From contig NZ_SJPY01000005.1 of assembly GCF_007860185.1 (NCBI RefSeq), positions 572,056 to 636,055 of the forward strand: DNA of 64,000 bases. The letters are read 5' to 3'. A model generated the notes under the pieces. It saw only the letters and a list, made by a program, of their open reading frames with translations. It searched no databases and was not told the DNA's origin. This stretch comes from Novipirellula aureliae (GTDB lineage: Bacteria; Planctomycetota; Planctomycetia; Pirellulales; Pirellulaceae). The first letter of the stretch is position 1. The number at the start of each line of letters is the position of its first letter. Below, piece after piece: positions 29,636 to 38,936 of this stretch. The translations under genes and the position numbers were made by a program.

Positions 29636-31039
29636 GTGATCAAAACCGCAGACCTAAAGGCTCAGACGAGGCGTGAACTCGCCGAACTGGCAAAGAATTA
29701 CGGTGTTGAAGGCTGGCATGGCATGCGGAAGGACGATTTGGTTACTGCCATTTCAAAGGTCCAGCGGCAAATGCGGCGAAAATCGACTCCATCCAAATCG
29801 GCGACCGCTGCGAAATCTCCTGCGTCCAAGGCGAAGGCCACGTCGGCGTCAAAAGGCCGTTCGAAGGCTGGAAAAAACTCAAAAGCGGCGTCTTCGAAGA
29901 CCGAAGTGGCCTATAAATCCACGGCTAAATCCACGGCTAAATCCACTGCGGCGACGTCAAAAAGGCCCCAATCGACCGCAAAAGAGCGGAGCCTTGCAAA
30001 GCCGACCCCGAGTAAATCGGCACAAATTGCGGCGGCCCGAGCTCGAAAAGCAGCGATCAACGCGAAACGAAATGAAGAATTTATAGCCTCCAAAGAAGAG
30101 AAAGAACGGATATCGGCAAAAACGGCACGGATCCGCGCTCAAATGCGAAGTCGCCATGAAACGATGCAGCGGCACCGCGATCTATCAACCGGTACGCTGA
30201 TAGCCGGGGCCGCTGTCGCCAACGGAACCATTCGCTCAAAGTCGGATGAATCTCATCACGACCGAGTCGTGCTGCTTGTCCGCGATTCCTATTGGCTCCA
30301 AGCCACCTGGGAAATCACACGGGCAAGCGTTCAACGTGCAGAATCCTCGCTAGCCGAAAGATGGCATTCCGCGAAACCAACCCTGCGGTTGATGTTGGTC
30401 GGTGATGTGACGAACAATCAAGCGGAAGTCGTCGCTCGCGACATTCCGATTCATGGGGGTGTCAACAACTGGTACATCGATGTGGATGAACCGATGTCGC
30501 GGTTCCGAGTTCTGATCGGTTACCTAAGCGAAACAGGCGATTTTTATACGCTATGCCGAAGCAATGTCGTCGAAACCCCGCAACCCGGCCAATGCGACCG
30601 ACTCGACGAGCACTGGAGTGATATTGCCGAAGATTACGAGCGGATTTACTCCCTAAGTGGTGGTTACGATTCGGATGAGGGTGACTTGAAAGAAGTTTTC
30701 GAGGACCGTTTACAGCGTTCAATGCCGTCACGTGGAGACCAAGGCCAAATGGTGGCCGACCCTAGCCTGCTGCGGCAAACCAAGCTGCCTTTCAAAGTTG
30801 ATGCGGAGCTAATCGTTTTTGGCAAAACGACCCCCGGGGCAACCGTTAGCATTGCCGAACGGCCTGTCAAACTACAAAGCGACGGATCGTTTACGCTCCG
30901 ATTGGAACTGCCCGACAAACGCCAAGTGTTGCCGATCACAGCGGAAAGCCGCGATGGGATGCGGCAACGGACCACGGTGATCGCGATTGAACGTAATACC
31001 AAAGTGATGGAAACCGTCGAGATCGATGACCGCTTTTAG
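29636..31039 (+). CDS. DUF4912 protein with N-terminal Rho_N-like domain and histone-H1-like linker
   Basis: Residues 1-42 (IKTADLKAQTRRELAELAKNY...LVTAISK) match the Rho N-terminal/SAP-like helical domain that binds nucleic acid. Residues about 45-130 are Lys/Ala/Ser-rich like a histone H1 tail, with a KSTA repeat from 12-bp units near 29919-29950. The C-terminal part (about 205-350) fits DUF4912: RVVLLVRDSYWLQATWEITR, NNWYIDVDEP, IGYLSETGDFYTLCRSNVV. A GTG start with upstream GGAGATTTCGAAG is used. Nucleic-acid binding is inferred; function is unknown. It follows rho and the pseudouridine synthase in the same direction. Confidence 0.78.
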   Translation: MIKTADLKAQTRRELAELAKNYGVEGWHGMRKDDLVTAISKVQRQMRRKSTPSKSATAAKSPASKAKATSASKGRSKAGKNSKAASSKTEVAYKSTAKSTAKSTAATSKRPQSTAKERSLAKPTPSKSAQIAAARARKAAINAKRNEEFIASKEEKERISAKTARIRAQMRSRHETMQRHRDLSTGTLIAGAAVANGTIRSKSDESHHDRVVLLVRDSYWLQATWEITRASVQRAESSLAERWHSAKPTLRLMLVGDVTNNQAEVVARDIPIHGGVNNWYIDVDEPMSRFRVLIGYLSETGDFYTLCRSNVVETPQPGQCDRLDEHWSDIAEDYERIYSLSGGYDSDEGDLKEVFEDRLQRSMPSRGDQGQMVADPSLLRQTKLPFKVDAELIVFGKTTPGATVSIAERPVKLQSDGSFTLRLELPDKRQVLPITAESRDGMRQRTTVIAIERNTKVMETVEIDDRF

Positions 31040-31135
31040 GCGTCTCACGAACCGGTCTTGATCAATCGTAGCGTGGAACCAGCCCGAAGAGGCTTCGATC
31101 GGAAAGAAACCGTATAGATCGCAGTTCCAACCGTA

Positions 31136-31157
31136 GCGAAAGTCGCCAAGACTTTCG
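31136..31157. repeat. Short hairpin-forming repeat
   Basis: CGAAAGTC (31137-31144) and GACTTTCG (31150-31157) form an 8-bp perfect stem with a 5-base loop, in the gap between the DUF4912 gene and the convergent transketolase. It could act as a terminator or dispersed repeat; no T-run follows. Confidence 0.5.
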
Positions 31158-31330
31158 GCTTTCGGACGTCTTCTTGGCCGCTGCCGAAACCCTTGGCGTC
31201 TTTCGAAACAAAAACTCGCAGGTCTCTCTGGCCTCAAAAAGAAATGCAGCTACTTCCGAAGACCGGCCGCTGACCGGCGAAGCTGCGATGGCATATGACG
31301 GCGAACCGATACGCAAAGAAGGTCGCGAAC

Positions 31331-33388
31331 CTAACCCTTTGCGGCCTTGGCGATACCTTCGGCGTCGATTTGGAAATGCTTGTAGACTTCGTCGTAGGGT
31401 GCACTGACTCCGAAACCACTCATACCGACGAACTTCCCTGCACTGCCGATCCAGCGATCCCAGCACATTCGGATTCCCGCTTCCACAGCGACGCGGTTTG
31501 TCACCGCTGGAGGCAACACCTCGTCGATATACGACTGTTCTTGCTGAGCGAATAGTTCCATGCAGGGCATACTGACAACTCGTACTTTCTTGCCTTCCGC
31601 CGTCAATGTCTCGGATGCTTCAACACACAGCGACAACTCACTACCGCTGGCCATCAAGATAACGTCGGGCGTTCCATCACAATCGCTCAGGATGTAAGCA
31701 CCACGGCTGCAACCGCTGGCGGCTGCAAATTTCGTGCGATCGAGCGTTGGCATGTTTTGGCGTGACAGGGTGAACGCAGACGGATGGTCGCTGATTTGCA
31801 TCGCAGTCCGATAGCACTCGGCCACCTCGTTGGCGTCACCAGGCCGAAAAACATACAAACCGGGGATCGCGCGACAAGCAGCCAAGTGCTCAACCGGTTG
31901 GTGGGTTGGCCCGTCTTCGCCAACACCAATCGAGTCATGAGTCAAAATGTACCAAACCGGTTGGTGCATGATACTGCTCAATCGCATGCCGCCTCGCATG
32001 TAATCGGTAAAGACGAAGAAGGTTGACCCGTAACTTCGCAATCCGGAGAGCGACAAACCATTGACAATTCCGGCCATCGCATGTTCTCGAATACCAAAGT
32101 GCAAATTGCGTCCAGCGTATTGGCGAGGCAAAAACTGTCCGGCACCTTCGAACGTCAAATTGGTTTTTGTACTCGGAGCCAAGTCGGCTGATCCACCGAT
32201 CATGAAAGGCACGTTTTTAGCGATCGCATTGAGGACTTTGCCGCCGCTATTGCGGGTCGCGTCCCCCTTTTCGCTGGCTTCGAATGTGGGGATATCCTTA
32301 TCCCATCCGTCGGGCAGTTTACCGTCGAACATTGTTTGTAGTTCGGCTGCTTTCTGAGGATGGGCTTTTTGGTATTTGGCCCAAACGTCGTCCCACGCCT
32401 TGGACGCTGCTTGACCACGGCGGCCAACATTTTCAGCAAAGTTTTCGACCACGCCTTCGGGAACATAAAATTTCTCGTCGGGTGGAAAATTGTAGTTCTT
32501 TTTGGCCAGTGCGATTTCGTCCCAACCCAATGGTGCCCCGTGGGCTCCATGCGTATTTTGCTTGTTTGGGGCTCCCCAACCAATGATGCTGCGACAAATG
32601 ATTAGGGTCGGTTTGTCATGGCATGCCTTGAACTTTTCGATTGCGGCAGCCAATGCATCCCGGTCGTTCGCATCGTCCACGTGCAGAACGTTCCAACCCA
32701 ATCCTTTGAATCGAGTGCCGACGTCTTCGCTGAACGCCAAGTCCGTGTCACCCTCGATCGTGATGTGGTTGTCGTCGTAAAGCCAGCACAGATTGTCGAG
32801 TTGCAAATGGCCAGCGACCGAAGCGGCTTCACAAGCAACGCCTTCCATCAAATCGCCATCGCTACAAATGGCGTAAACATTGTAGTTGAACAAGACTTCG
32901 TCGTCGGTATTGTAGTTCGCCTTCAGCCATTTTTCGGCCATGGCCATACCGACCGAATTACTGACACCCGCGCCGAGCGGCCCGGTCGTCGTTTCAATCC
33001 CTGCTGCTTCCGAATACTCGGGATGGCCGGCACAGACCGATCCGAGTTGACGAAAATTCTCGATATCTTCTCGTTTGATCGATAGCTCATCGAGAACCTT
33101 GCCCGACTTGTCGACCGCTTTGACACCTGCCAAATGCAACGTACTGTAAAGCAGCATCGACGCGTGGCCACATGACAAAATGAAACGATCGCGGTTAGGC
33201 CAATGCGGTTTGGCCGGATCGTAATTCATCGTCTTGTTGAAGACTTGATAAGCGATCGGAGCCAGCGCCATGGGAGTGCCTGGGTGGCCGCTGTTAGCGG
33301 TTTGAACCGCATCCATACTGAGGGCTCGAATGGTGTCGACGGCTTGCGTTTCAATGTCGTTGGCGGTCGTGCTTGCTTTGGAATTCAT
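31331..33388 (-). CDS. tkt: Transketolase
   Basis: Thiamin-diphosphate enzyme of the pentose phosphate pathway. Signatures: ANSGHPGTPMALAP at the N-terminus, the ThDP motif CSDGDLMEGVACEAAS...DDN (about 170-205), GWGAPNKQNTHGAHGAPLG, and the pyrimidine-domain DSIGVGEDGPTHQPVEHLA. At 685 residues it has normal length with all three domains. It appears monocistronic and faces the DUF4912 gene. Confidence 0.97.
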   Translation of the reverse strand: MNSKASTTANDIETQAVDTIRALSMDAVQTANSGHPGTPMALAPIAYQVFNKTMNYDPAKPHWPNRDRFILSCGHASMLLYSTLHLAGVKAVDKSGKVLDELSIKREDIENFRQLGSVCAGHPEYSEAAGIETTTGPLGAGVSNSVGMAMAEKWLKANYNTDDEVLFNYNVYAICSDGDLMEGVACEAASVAGHLQLDNLCWLYDDNHITIEGDTDLAFSEDVGTRFKGLGWNVLHVDDANDRDALAAAIEKFKACHDKPTLIICRSIIGWGAPNKQNTHGAHGAPLGWDEIALAKKNYNFPPDEKFYVPEGVVENFAENVGRRGQAASKAWDDVWAKYQKAHPQKAAELQTMFDGKLPDGWDKDIPTFEASEKGDATRNSGGKVLNAIAKNVPFMIGGSADLAPSTKTNLTFEGAGQFLPRQYAGRNLHFGIREHAMAGIVNGLSLSGLRSYGSTFFVFTDYMRGGMRLSSIMHQPVWYILTHDSIGVGEDGPTHQPVEHLAACRAIPGLYVFRPGDANEVAECYRTAMQISDHPSAFTLSRQNMPTLDRTKFAAASGCSRGAYILSDCDGTPDVILMASGSELSLCVEASETLTAEGKKVRVVSMPCMELFAQQEQSYIDEVLPPAVTNRVAVEAGIRMCWDRWIGSAGKFVGMSGFGVSAPYDEVYKHFQIDAEGIAKAAKG

Positions 33389-33497
33389 TAGCGGGCTCGT
33401 TTGCGGTCGCAGTAGGGTTTCAGGCTTTATTTATTATTTTTTATTGCCAGAAATCCTAGCCGGAAATTGGCGTCACGTGAAGGGCAGTAAACCTGCC

Positions 33498-34511
33498 TCA
33501 CGACATTTCCAATACGATGCTGTCGCTGCCCACCTGAAGCTCGACCTCGTCATGGGCTGCGGGCAAGAGCAGCGACGTGCCAGTGGTCATTTCGATCGAC
33601 TGCCGTTTGGTGTTCAACGACGCGGTCCCTTGAGGAACGGTCAAAATGTGAAATTGATCGTCATCTCCGACCAAAACGTTTGCATTTTGCACCGCTCGCA
33701 AACGAAATTTGTCACATTCAACGAGCGTTTGCCAATCGGCAAGAGACGGGTCAAAATGGATGGGTTTAACGGGTCCACCTGCGAAATCGATAACATCAAA
33801 GCTTTCTTCGATATGCAAGGGGCGCGAATTTCCATCGGCATCCGTTCGATCCCAATCAAAAAGCCTAAACGTCGTATTGCTCGCTTGTTGGATCTCAGCA
33901 ATCAACACCCCCGCACCGATGGCGTGGACGGTTCCGGCAGGAATAAACACGCAATCACCTGGCGTAGGGTGGAATTGATGCAACACCTGCTCGGTTTGTC
34001 CCGCATGGATCGCTTGTCGCAATTCGCTAGCGGTCACGCCCTCTTTTAGGCCCGCATAGATGACCGAATCGGGCTTGGCGTCGACGACAAACCACGCTTC
34101 GGTCTTGCCGCGATCAGGCACCGACATTTTTAAGCCATAATCGTCCGAAGGGTGTACTTGGACCGACAGAACGCGATTACAATCGAGATACTTCAGCAAG
34201 AGCGGAAATCGATTGCTTTGTATCCCGTCACTTTCGAGTACATTGTCATTCGCTAAGGCATTGCTTGGCGACGCATCCTTTCCTCCCACAAGCCAACGAC
34301 GGTGATGGGTCAGCAGCTCATGTAGCGATTTTCCCGCTAAAGGCCCTGATTCAACGACACTTTGGTCTTGCCCATGGTCGACGATTTCCCAACTCTCGGC
34401 ATAATTGGTATCGTCACCGATCGATTTCCCGAGTCGCTCACCGAGTAGTCGGCCTCCCCAGATCGTTTGTTTGAGGAGTGGTTTGAATACGAGTGGGTAC
34501 GGCGGGATCAT
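33498..34511 (-). CDS. manA: Mannose-6-phosphate isomerase, class I
   Basis: A zinc-dependent type I phosphomannose isomerase that interconverts fructose-6-P and mannose-6-P. Zinc-ligand motifs are visible as VQVHPSDDY, KTEAWFVV and the His of PAGTVHAIGAGVLIAEIQQ. At 337 residues it is the short form like that of Bacillus. It feeds GDP-mannose and glycan synthesis, in line with the nearby glycosyltransferase and export genes. Divergent from tatC. Confidence 0.93.
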   Translation of the reverse strand: MIPPYPLVFKPLLKQTIWGGRLLGERLGKSIGDDTNYAESWEIVDHGQDQSVVESGPLAGKSLHELLTHHRRWLVGGKDASPSNALANDNVLESDGIQSNRFPLLLKYLDCNRVLSVQVHPSDDYGLKMSVPDRGKTEAWFVVDAKPDSVIYAGLKEGVTASELRQAIHAGQTEQVLHQFHPTPGDCVFIPAGTVHAIGAGVLIAEIQQASNTTFRLFDWDRTDADGNSRPLHIEESFDVIDFAGGPVKPIHFDPSLADWQTLVECDKFRLRAVQNANVLVGDDDQFHILTVPQGTASLNTKRQSIEMTTGTSLLLPAAHDEVELQVGSDSIVLEMS

Positions 34512-34581
34512 TTGTTTATCCTATGGTACGAAGCCAGCGATTTTTCTTCTAAGTCTGCCCTCAACAAAAAATACAATAAAC

Positions 34582-35661
34582 GTGGACCGACCGGCACTCC
34601 CCAAAGACGACCTTTTCGATAATTCGACGATGACCTTCGGGGAACACCTCGAAGAATTGCGCAGTAGTCTCGTCAAGGCAATTCTCTGGTTAGCCATTGG
34701 TATGGCGGTCGGATTATTGTTCGCAAATCGCGTGGTTCGCTATATCCAACACCCGCTGCAAGAGGCGATCCAGAAATTCAACGCCGAACGGGACCTGACC
34801 AGTCTAGGCTACACCGATTTGGATGCACCCGAAATCCAACCGCTTCGTCAATTTTTGATGAACAGCGCCCTGATTTGGGAATTGGTCTACGAAATTCCTG
34901 ACGAACTTCAAACGCTGGATCCAGATGCATTAATTCCTGCCACACCCGACGACGAGGACGCAAACGCAGACTCCCCGGTGATTGTGGTCCAGCCCCATCA
35001 GATGAAAGATCTGATTAGCCGCCTGCCCGACCCGTCTGATTTGAAACCTAAGATTCAACTGCGGCAAAACAAAGCTAGCGCCAGCACGCTAAAAGTGGAA
35101 GAGTCGTTTATGATTTGGGTGAAAGCGGGATTGATCGTGGGAGCGGTGTTGGCGTCTCCGATGATCCTGTACCACCTTTGGAGCTTTGTGGCGGCGGGAC
35201 TTCACAGCCATGAAAGACGCTACTTTTACATGTATTTACCGATTAGCGTCCTGCTCTTTTCAAGCGGCGTTATTCTGGCGTTCTTTCTAGTCCTCAACTA
35301 CGTCCTTTCCTTCCTACTGAAGTTTAACGGCAGTATGGATGTCGCCGTCGAACCGCGACTTACGTATTACGTCAATTTCGTTCTCATGCTACCGCTCGGT
35401 TTTGGAATCGCTTTCCAACTGCCGCTGGTGATGCTATTTCTACAACGGATCGGCCTGTTCGAAACCGAGGCATATATTGGTAGTTGGCGAGTCGCAACCG
35501 TAGTGATTTTCGTCGTCTCGATGATTGCGACACCGGCAGATGTTACCAGCATGGTCGCACTCGCCGTTCCGTTGATGTTTTTATACTTCCTGGGAATCTT
35601 GATGTGCAAGTTCATCCCGCGCGGACGCGGCCTGGGGAACGATGCATACGACCCGGTCTAA
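34582..35661 (+). CDS. tatC: Sec-independent translocase TatC with extended first periplasmic loop
   Basis: TatC is the receptor component of the twin-arginine translocase. The family start MTFGEHLEELRSSLVKA is at about residue 14. The six membrane helices are visible, with ESFMIWVKAGLIVGAV and FQLPLVMLFLQRIGLF. Between helix 1 and helix 2 lies about 125 residues (about 48-170) of soluble, acidic sequence where E. coli TatC has about 35. GTG at 34582 is chosen because an upstream extension would overlap the divergent manA start. No tatA or tatB is in the window. Confidence 0.92.
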   Translation: MDRPALPKDDLFDNSTMTFGEHLEELRSSLVKAILWLAIGMAVGLLFANRVVRYIQHPLQEAIQKFNAERDLTSLGYTDLDAPEIQPLRQFLMNSALIWELVYEIPDELQTLDPDALIPATPDDEDANADSPVIVVQPHQMKDLISRLPDPSDLKPKIQLRQNKASASTLKVEESFMIWVKAGLIVGAVLASPMILYHLWSFVAAGLHSHERRYFYMYLPISVLLFSSGVILAFFLVLNYVLSFLLKFNGSMDVAVEPRLTYYVNFVLMLPLGFGIAFQLPLVMLFLQRIGLFETEAYIGSWRVATVVIFVVSMIATPADVTSMVALAVPLMFLYFLGILMCKFIPRGRGLGNDAYDPV

Positions 35662-35783
35662 AGCGTGTTAGCGGCTTGAATCGCAACAAGGCTCCTGCCT
35701 CGTTACGGGATGCCTGAAGATCGCTGCCTCGTTATGGTGGCAGCTGCTGAAAGGGTATCGACGAACCTCGTGATTTGGCACAG

Positions 35784-35830
35784 CTTGATTTTAGGCTTGG
35801 CAGGAGAGTGGCTGGGGTATCTTGCCCCCA
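35784..35830. repeat. Dispersed repeat, copy 1
   Basis: The segment CTTGATTTTAGGCTTGGCAG followed by GAGTGGCTGGGG closely matches 60127-60173 (copy 2). Both are intergenic. Confidence 0.7.
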
Positions 35831-35930
35831 TAAGGGCGTGAGTTTTTTTGCAGAGCTTGTCAAGAGTTCGGCGGCGGTCGAGCAGACGTCCCAATGCCGA
35901 CAGTCTTGGCGACGTTCGCTACGAACAGGC

Positions 35931-36743
35931 CTACGGTTGATTCACTCGGTCGGTGATCCGATCCATGAACAACTTGGCATGGTCAAGGATGGATTCGTAG
36001 GACAACGACTCGACGTCTTCGCCAATCAGCTCAATTTCGTAGGGGCCGTCGTACTCTTGTTCACGAAGCGTATCAAGTATCGTTCGAATCGGGACACAAC
36101 CATCGCCGAGTAAACAACGGTTCATTTCTCCCAGCGGCGAATGACGTGCATCCCCTAATTGAACCAAATGCAAGTGCGGAACGACATCGGGAAGCCAGCG
36201 CACGACTTCTTCATCCATGCCGACATGGTAGGTATCGAGTACCAAGCCGAGCGAAGGACTGTCGACGGTTTCAATAATATCAAGTGTCGATTGCAGATCG
36301 TTAACGAACGACCATTCGTCGCCACATCCAGGGTGAATCGGTTCGAGAGACAAACGGACGCCAAACTCTTCGGCCACCTCGACGATCTCGCGAAGGGCGT
36401 CGCAGAGCGTGCGGCGAGCATGGTTTCGAATATGGTTGTTCTGGCCACCCGCCAGTACCACTAACGTTCCTGCTTGCAAATTGGCGGCGTCACGAACGGC
36501 GTTGATCGCATCGGCCACGGCGTCTGAAAACCCCCGTCCGTCGCTGCCGGTGAATCCGCCTACCCATGATAAAGAAGTAACCGCTAACGCCGTTTCGGCC
36601 AGCAGTTCGATCGTCCGATCCAGCCCAAAATCCTCTAGTTTGGGACGATAGATTCCTATGCCGGTGAAGCCGCGGGACGCATACGCGTGGGCATCTTCGG
36701 CAAAGCTCCATCGCAGTGTCGACAATTGGTTAATCGCAAGCAT
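35931..36743 (-). CDS. Sugar phosphate isomerase/epimerase (xylose-isomerase-like TIM barrel)
   Basis: A 270-residue AP endonuclease 2/xylose isomerase-type TIM barrel. Likely metal ligands are Glu in LSLEPIHP, Asp and His in LVLDTYHVG, His in LHLVQLGDARH, and Glu in YEIELIGEDVE. Members isomerise or epimerise sugars and related polyols; the substrate is unknown. It lies 79 bp downstream of the glycosyltransferase gene on the same strand. Confidence 0.82.
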   Translation of the reverse strand: MLAINQLSTLRWSFAEDAHAYASRGFTGIGIYRPKLEDFGLDRTIELLAETALAVTSLSWVGGFTGSDGRGFSDAVADAINAVRDAANLQAGTLVVLAGGQNNHIRNHARRTLCDALREIVEVAEEFGVRLSLEPIHPGCGDEWSFVNDLQSTLDIIETVDSPSLGLVLDTYHVGMDEEVVRWLPDVVPHLHLVQLGDARHSPLGEMNRCLLGDGCVPIRTILDTLREQEYDGPYEIELIGEDVESLSYESILDHAKLFMDRITDRVNQP

Positions 36744-36822
36744 ATTAATCCGTGAGTTCTACGTTGTCGCCTTCCGTGTTCGCGTTTCAGCAGTATGCAA
36801 AGCTTAACGGATTTTGTAAAGA

Positions 36823-37935
36823 TCATCCTGAACGTTCAAGCAAAGATCGATACAAAGACCGATAACGGTCGACCATCGTTAGAATCGAAAAGTCGTTTCG
36901 AACACGCGTCTGATTTTGAAGGCCAATTTCGTCGCTCAATTGGGGATTGGTCAAGAACCGCTCGGCTGCGAAGGCCATCGCTTCGGAATCATGGGGTGCA
37001 AAAAGTTGCATTTCCGCTTGATGAGAAAGCAACTCGCCACTTCCTTCGACTCGGCTGCTAACGACGGGACGACCGGCTGCCATCATTTCGAGAACAACAT
37101 TGGGCATTCCTTCAAAATGACTTGGTAAAATTAGCACACGGGCGGCTTTCATGAGCGGGGCAATATCACGCTGGTACGGCAACCGTTTCACTCGCCGTCC
37201 GCCTTGCAGGTCAATCCATCGATCGATTTTCTTTGCAAGTGGACCATCGCCGACAAGCAGCACTCGACGCTTGCTTCCCGCCGGTGCTAGTCGATCAATC
37301 TGCTGCTGAATCAACTCCAGTCCCTTTTGAGGATGCATGCGTCCGACGAACAGACTCACAATGCTATCGTCGGGCCAACCGATCGACGACCAGGGAAAAG
37401 ACAGAGCCGTTGAAAAGCGAGTGGTGTTTACGGCATTCGGAATCACGATGGTTTGTTCAGCACCCGAAGCCAAATACTTCATTGCAAACTGCTTCACTTC
37501 GTCACTGACGCAAACCACTTTCCGCATCTGCTTGACGCAGCGCCGCTCCATCCGATAGCGGATCGGATTGACTTCGGCCACTCGAAGCCCACCGACTCTT
37601 GTAGCAATGCCCGCCTCTTTCGCTGCCAGTGTTCCGAGCACATTCGCGTGAAACAAAAAGGTTTGCACGATGGTCGGCGCGAACAGACGAAGTGCATCGC
37701 GAAGTTGCTTGCGAGCCTTCGCGAATTGCCAAACCGAACCAGCCCCCAAGTACTCTGGTGCAATCCCATGTTCGGCCATCCGGTCGACTAAAACGCCATG
37801 CTGATCTTCCGGTCGCGGGCCGATCGAAAAGACGCGCACATCATCATCCGATTGAGTCATCCCAATCGCCAATTCGGTCAAGCACCGTTCGGCCCCGCCA
37901 GGATTCAGTTCGGTAATGACAAACGCGATTCGCAA
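36823..37935 (-). CDS. Glycosyltransferase, GT4 (GT-B fold)
   Basis: A retaining GT-B glycosyltransferase. The N-terminal ITELNPGGAERCLTELA contains the donor-domain Gly-Gly loop, and the C-terminal EGMPNVVLE is the E-x7-E motif of GT4. SLFVGRMHPQKGLELI is typical of sugar-nucleotide enzymes. The TTG at 37935 is preferred: an AGGA ribosome site sits about 9 bases upstream, and the protein then starts directly with the first strand RIAFVITEL. A farther start at 37965 would overlap rsmE. Acceptor unknown. Confidence 0.85.
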   Translation of the reverse strand: MRIAFVITELNPGGAERCLTELAIGMTQSDDDVRVFSIGPRPEDQHGVLVDRMAEHGIAPEYLGAGSVWQFAKARKQLRDALRLFAPTIVQTFLFHANVLGTLAAKEAGIATRVGGLRVAEVNPIRYRMERRCVKQMRKVVCVSDEVKQFAMKYLASGAEQTIVIPNAVNTTRFSTALSFPWSSIGWPDDSIVSLFVGRMHPQKGLELIQQQIDRLAPAGSKRRVLLVGDGPLAKKIDRWIDLQGGRRVKRLPYQRDIAPLMKAARVLILPSHFEGMPNVVLEMMAAGRPVVSSRVEGSGELLSHQAEMQLFAPHDSEAMAFAAERFLTNPQLSDEIGLQNQTRVRNDFSILTMVDRYRSLYRSLLERSG

Positions 37936-37957
37936 ATGACTTGATTCCTGATAACCC

Positions 37958-38659
37958 CTACACAATCAAACGGGCAGCAACGACCACAGCAGCGGTTTCG
38001 ACACGAAAAACAAGTTTCCCGAGTGAGACAGTATGGAATCCATTTTCGACCGCCAACTCGACTTCGGCTTCGGCCCAGCCACCTTCAGGCCCAATCGCCA
38101 CCAACACCGACGTAGCATCCGATTGTCGCTCAAGCGGTTCGGCTTGACCAGTATGGGCAAGCAAACGCCGACATGATTCCGTTGCCTCCGACTCGAGTAG
38201 CGTTTCCATTTTGGTAACGGGATCGATGACCATCAATTCATTGCGGCCGCATTGTTTGCACGATTCAATCATGATGCGAGACAACTTATCGAGTAACGCC
38301 GGTGAAGGTGGCCGCTGAGTGTGCCGCGTTACAATCGGTATAACTTTGCGGACTCCTATTTCCGTCAAACGTTCGATCAATTCTTTACAGCGTTCGGGTT
38401 TGGGCAGTGAGATAGCTAGATCGAGTGAAGTGGCTGGCTCTCGAATGACTCGCTTAGGCACAAAAGCCTCACACCAACATTCATTTCGTGACACCGCTGA
38501 GATTGTCGCCTCCGCCTCGTGGCCACGACCGTCAAACAGCGTGATCGACTCGCCCACCTTGACTCGCATGACTCGCGTCGCGTGCTGCGACTCCGAATCG
38601 TCAAGCTTGATTTCGCCACCCAACGGCGGCAGATTAGGACAGTAATAACGACGAGTCAT
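37958..38659 (-). CDS. rsmE: 16S rRNA m3U1498 methyltransferase
   Basis: RsmE methylates U1498 of 16S rRNA using SAM. The C-terminal SPOUT knot is clear: VLVAIGPEGGWAEAEVE and VSLGKLVFRVETAAVVVAARL. The N-terminal PUA-like part contains HATRVMRVKVGESITLFDG. It is 233 residues, normal length. The stop lies 22 bp upstream of the preferred glycosyltransferase start, so the two are probably co-transcribed. Confidence 0.93.
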   Translation of the reverse strand: MTRRYYCPNLPPLGGEIKLDDSESQHATRVMRVKVGESITLFDGRGHEAEATISAVSRNECWCEAFVPKRVIREPATSLDLAISLPKPERCKELIERLTEIGVRKVIPIVTRHTQRPPSPALLDKLSRIMIESCKQCGRNELMVIDPVTKMETLLESEATESCRRLLAHTGQAEPLERQSDATSVLVAIGPEGGWAEAEVELAVENGFHTVSLGKLVFRVETAAVVVAARLIV

Positions 38660-38936
38660 CTTGGAATATCAAAACAATGAAGAATGAAGTGTGACCATTG
38701 GGTTCACCCCTTTAGAAAACAGCAAACCGAGGACGATGATACTTTCTAGGCACGACACAACAAGTGCAAAGCGATTTTTGGGTAGCGTAAAATCGTCAAG
38801 AGCTTCGAATCGGATCTCGCTTCACCGAAATACTTGACGACTTCCTCGACGCATCTTCCCGCTAACGAATGAAATGTCGAGCACTCGTGCCGCTGGGCAT
38901 CTTGAATCCTGTACGCAAAAGAAGTAGCAAGTACCG

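Noticed and set aside
34405..34581. Upstream extension of tatC
   Set aside because: Would overlap the start of divergent manA and adds residues not found in TatC.
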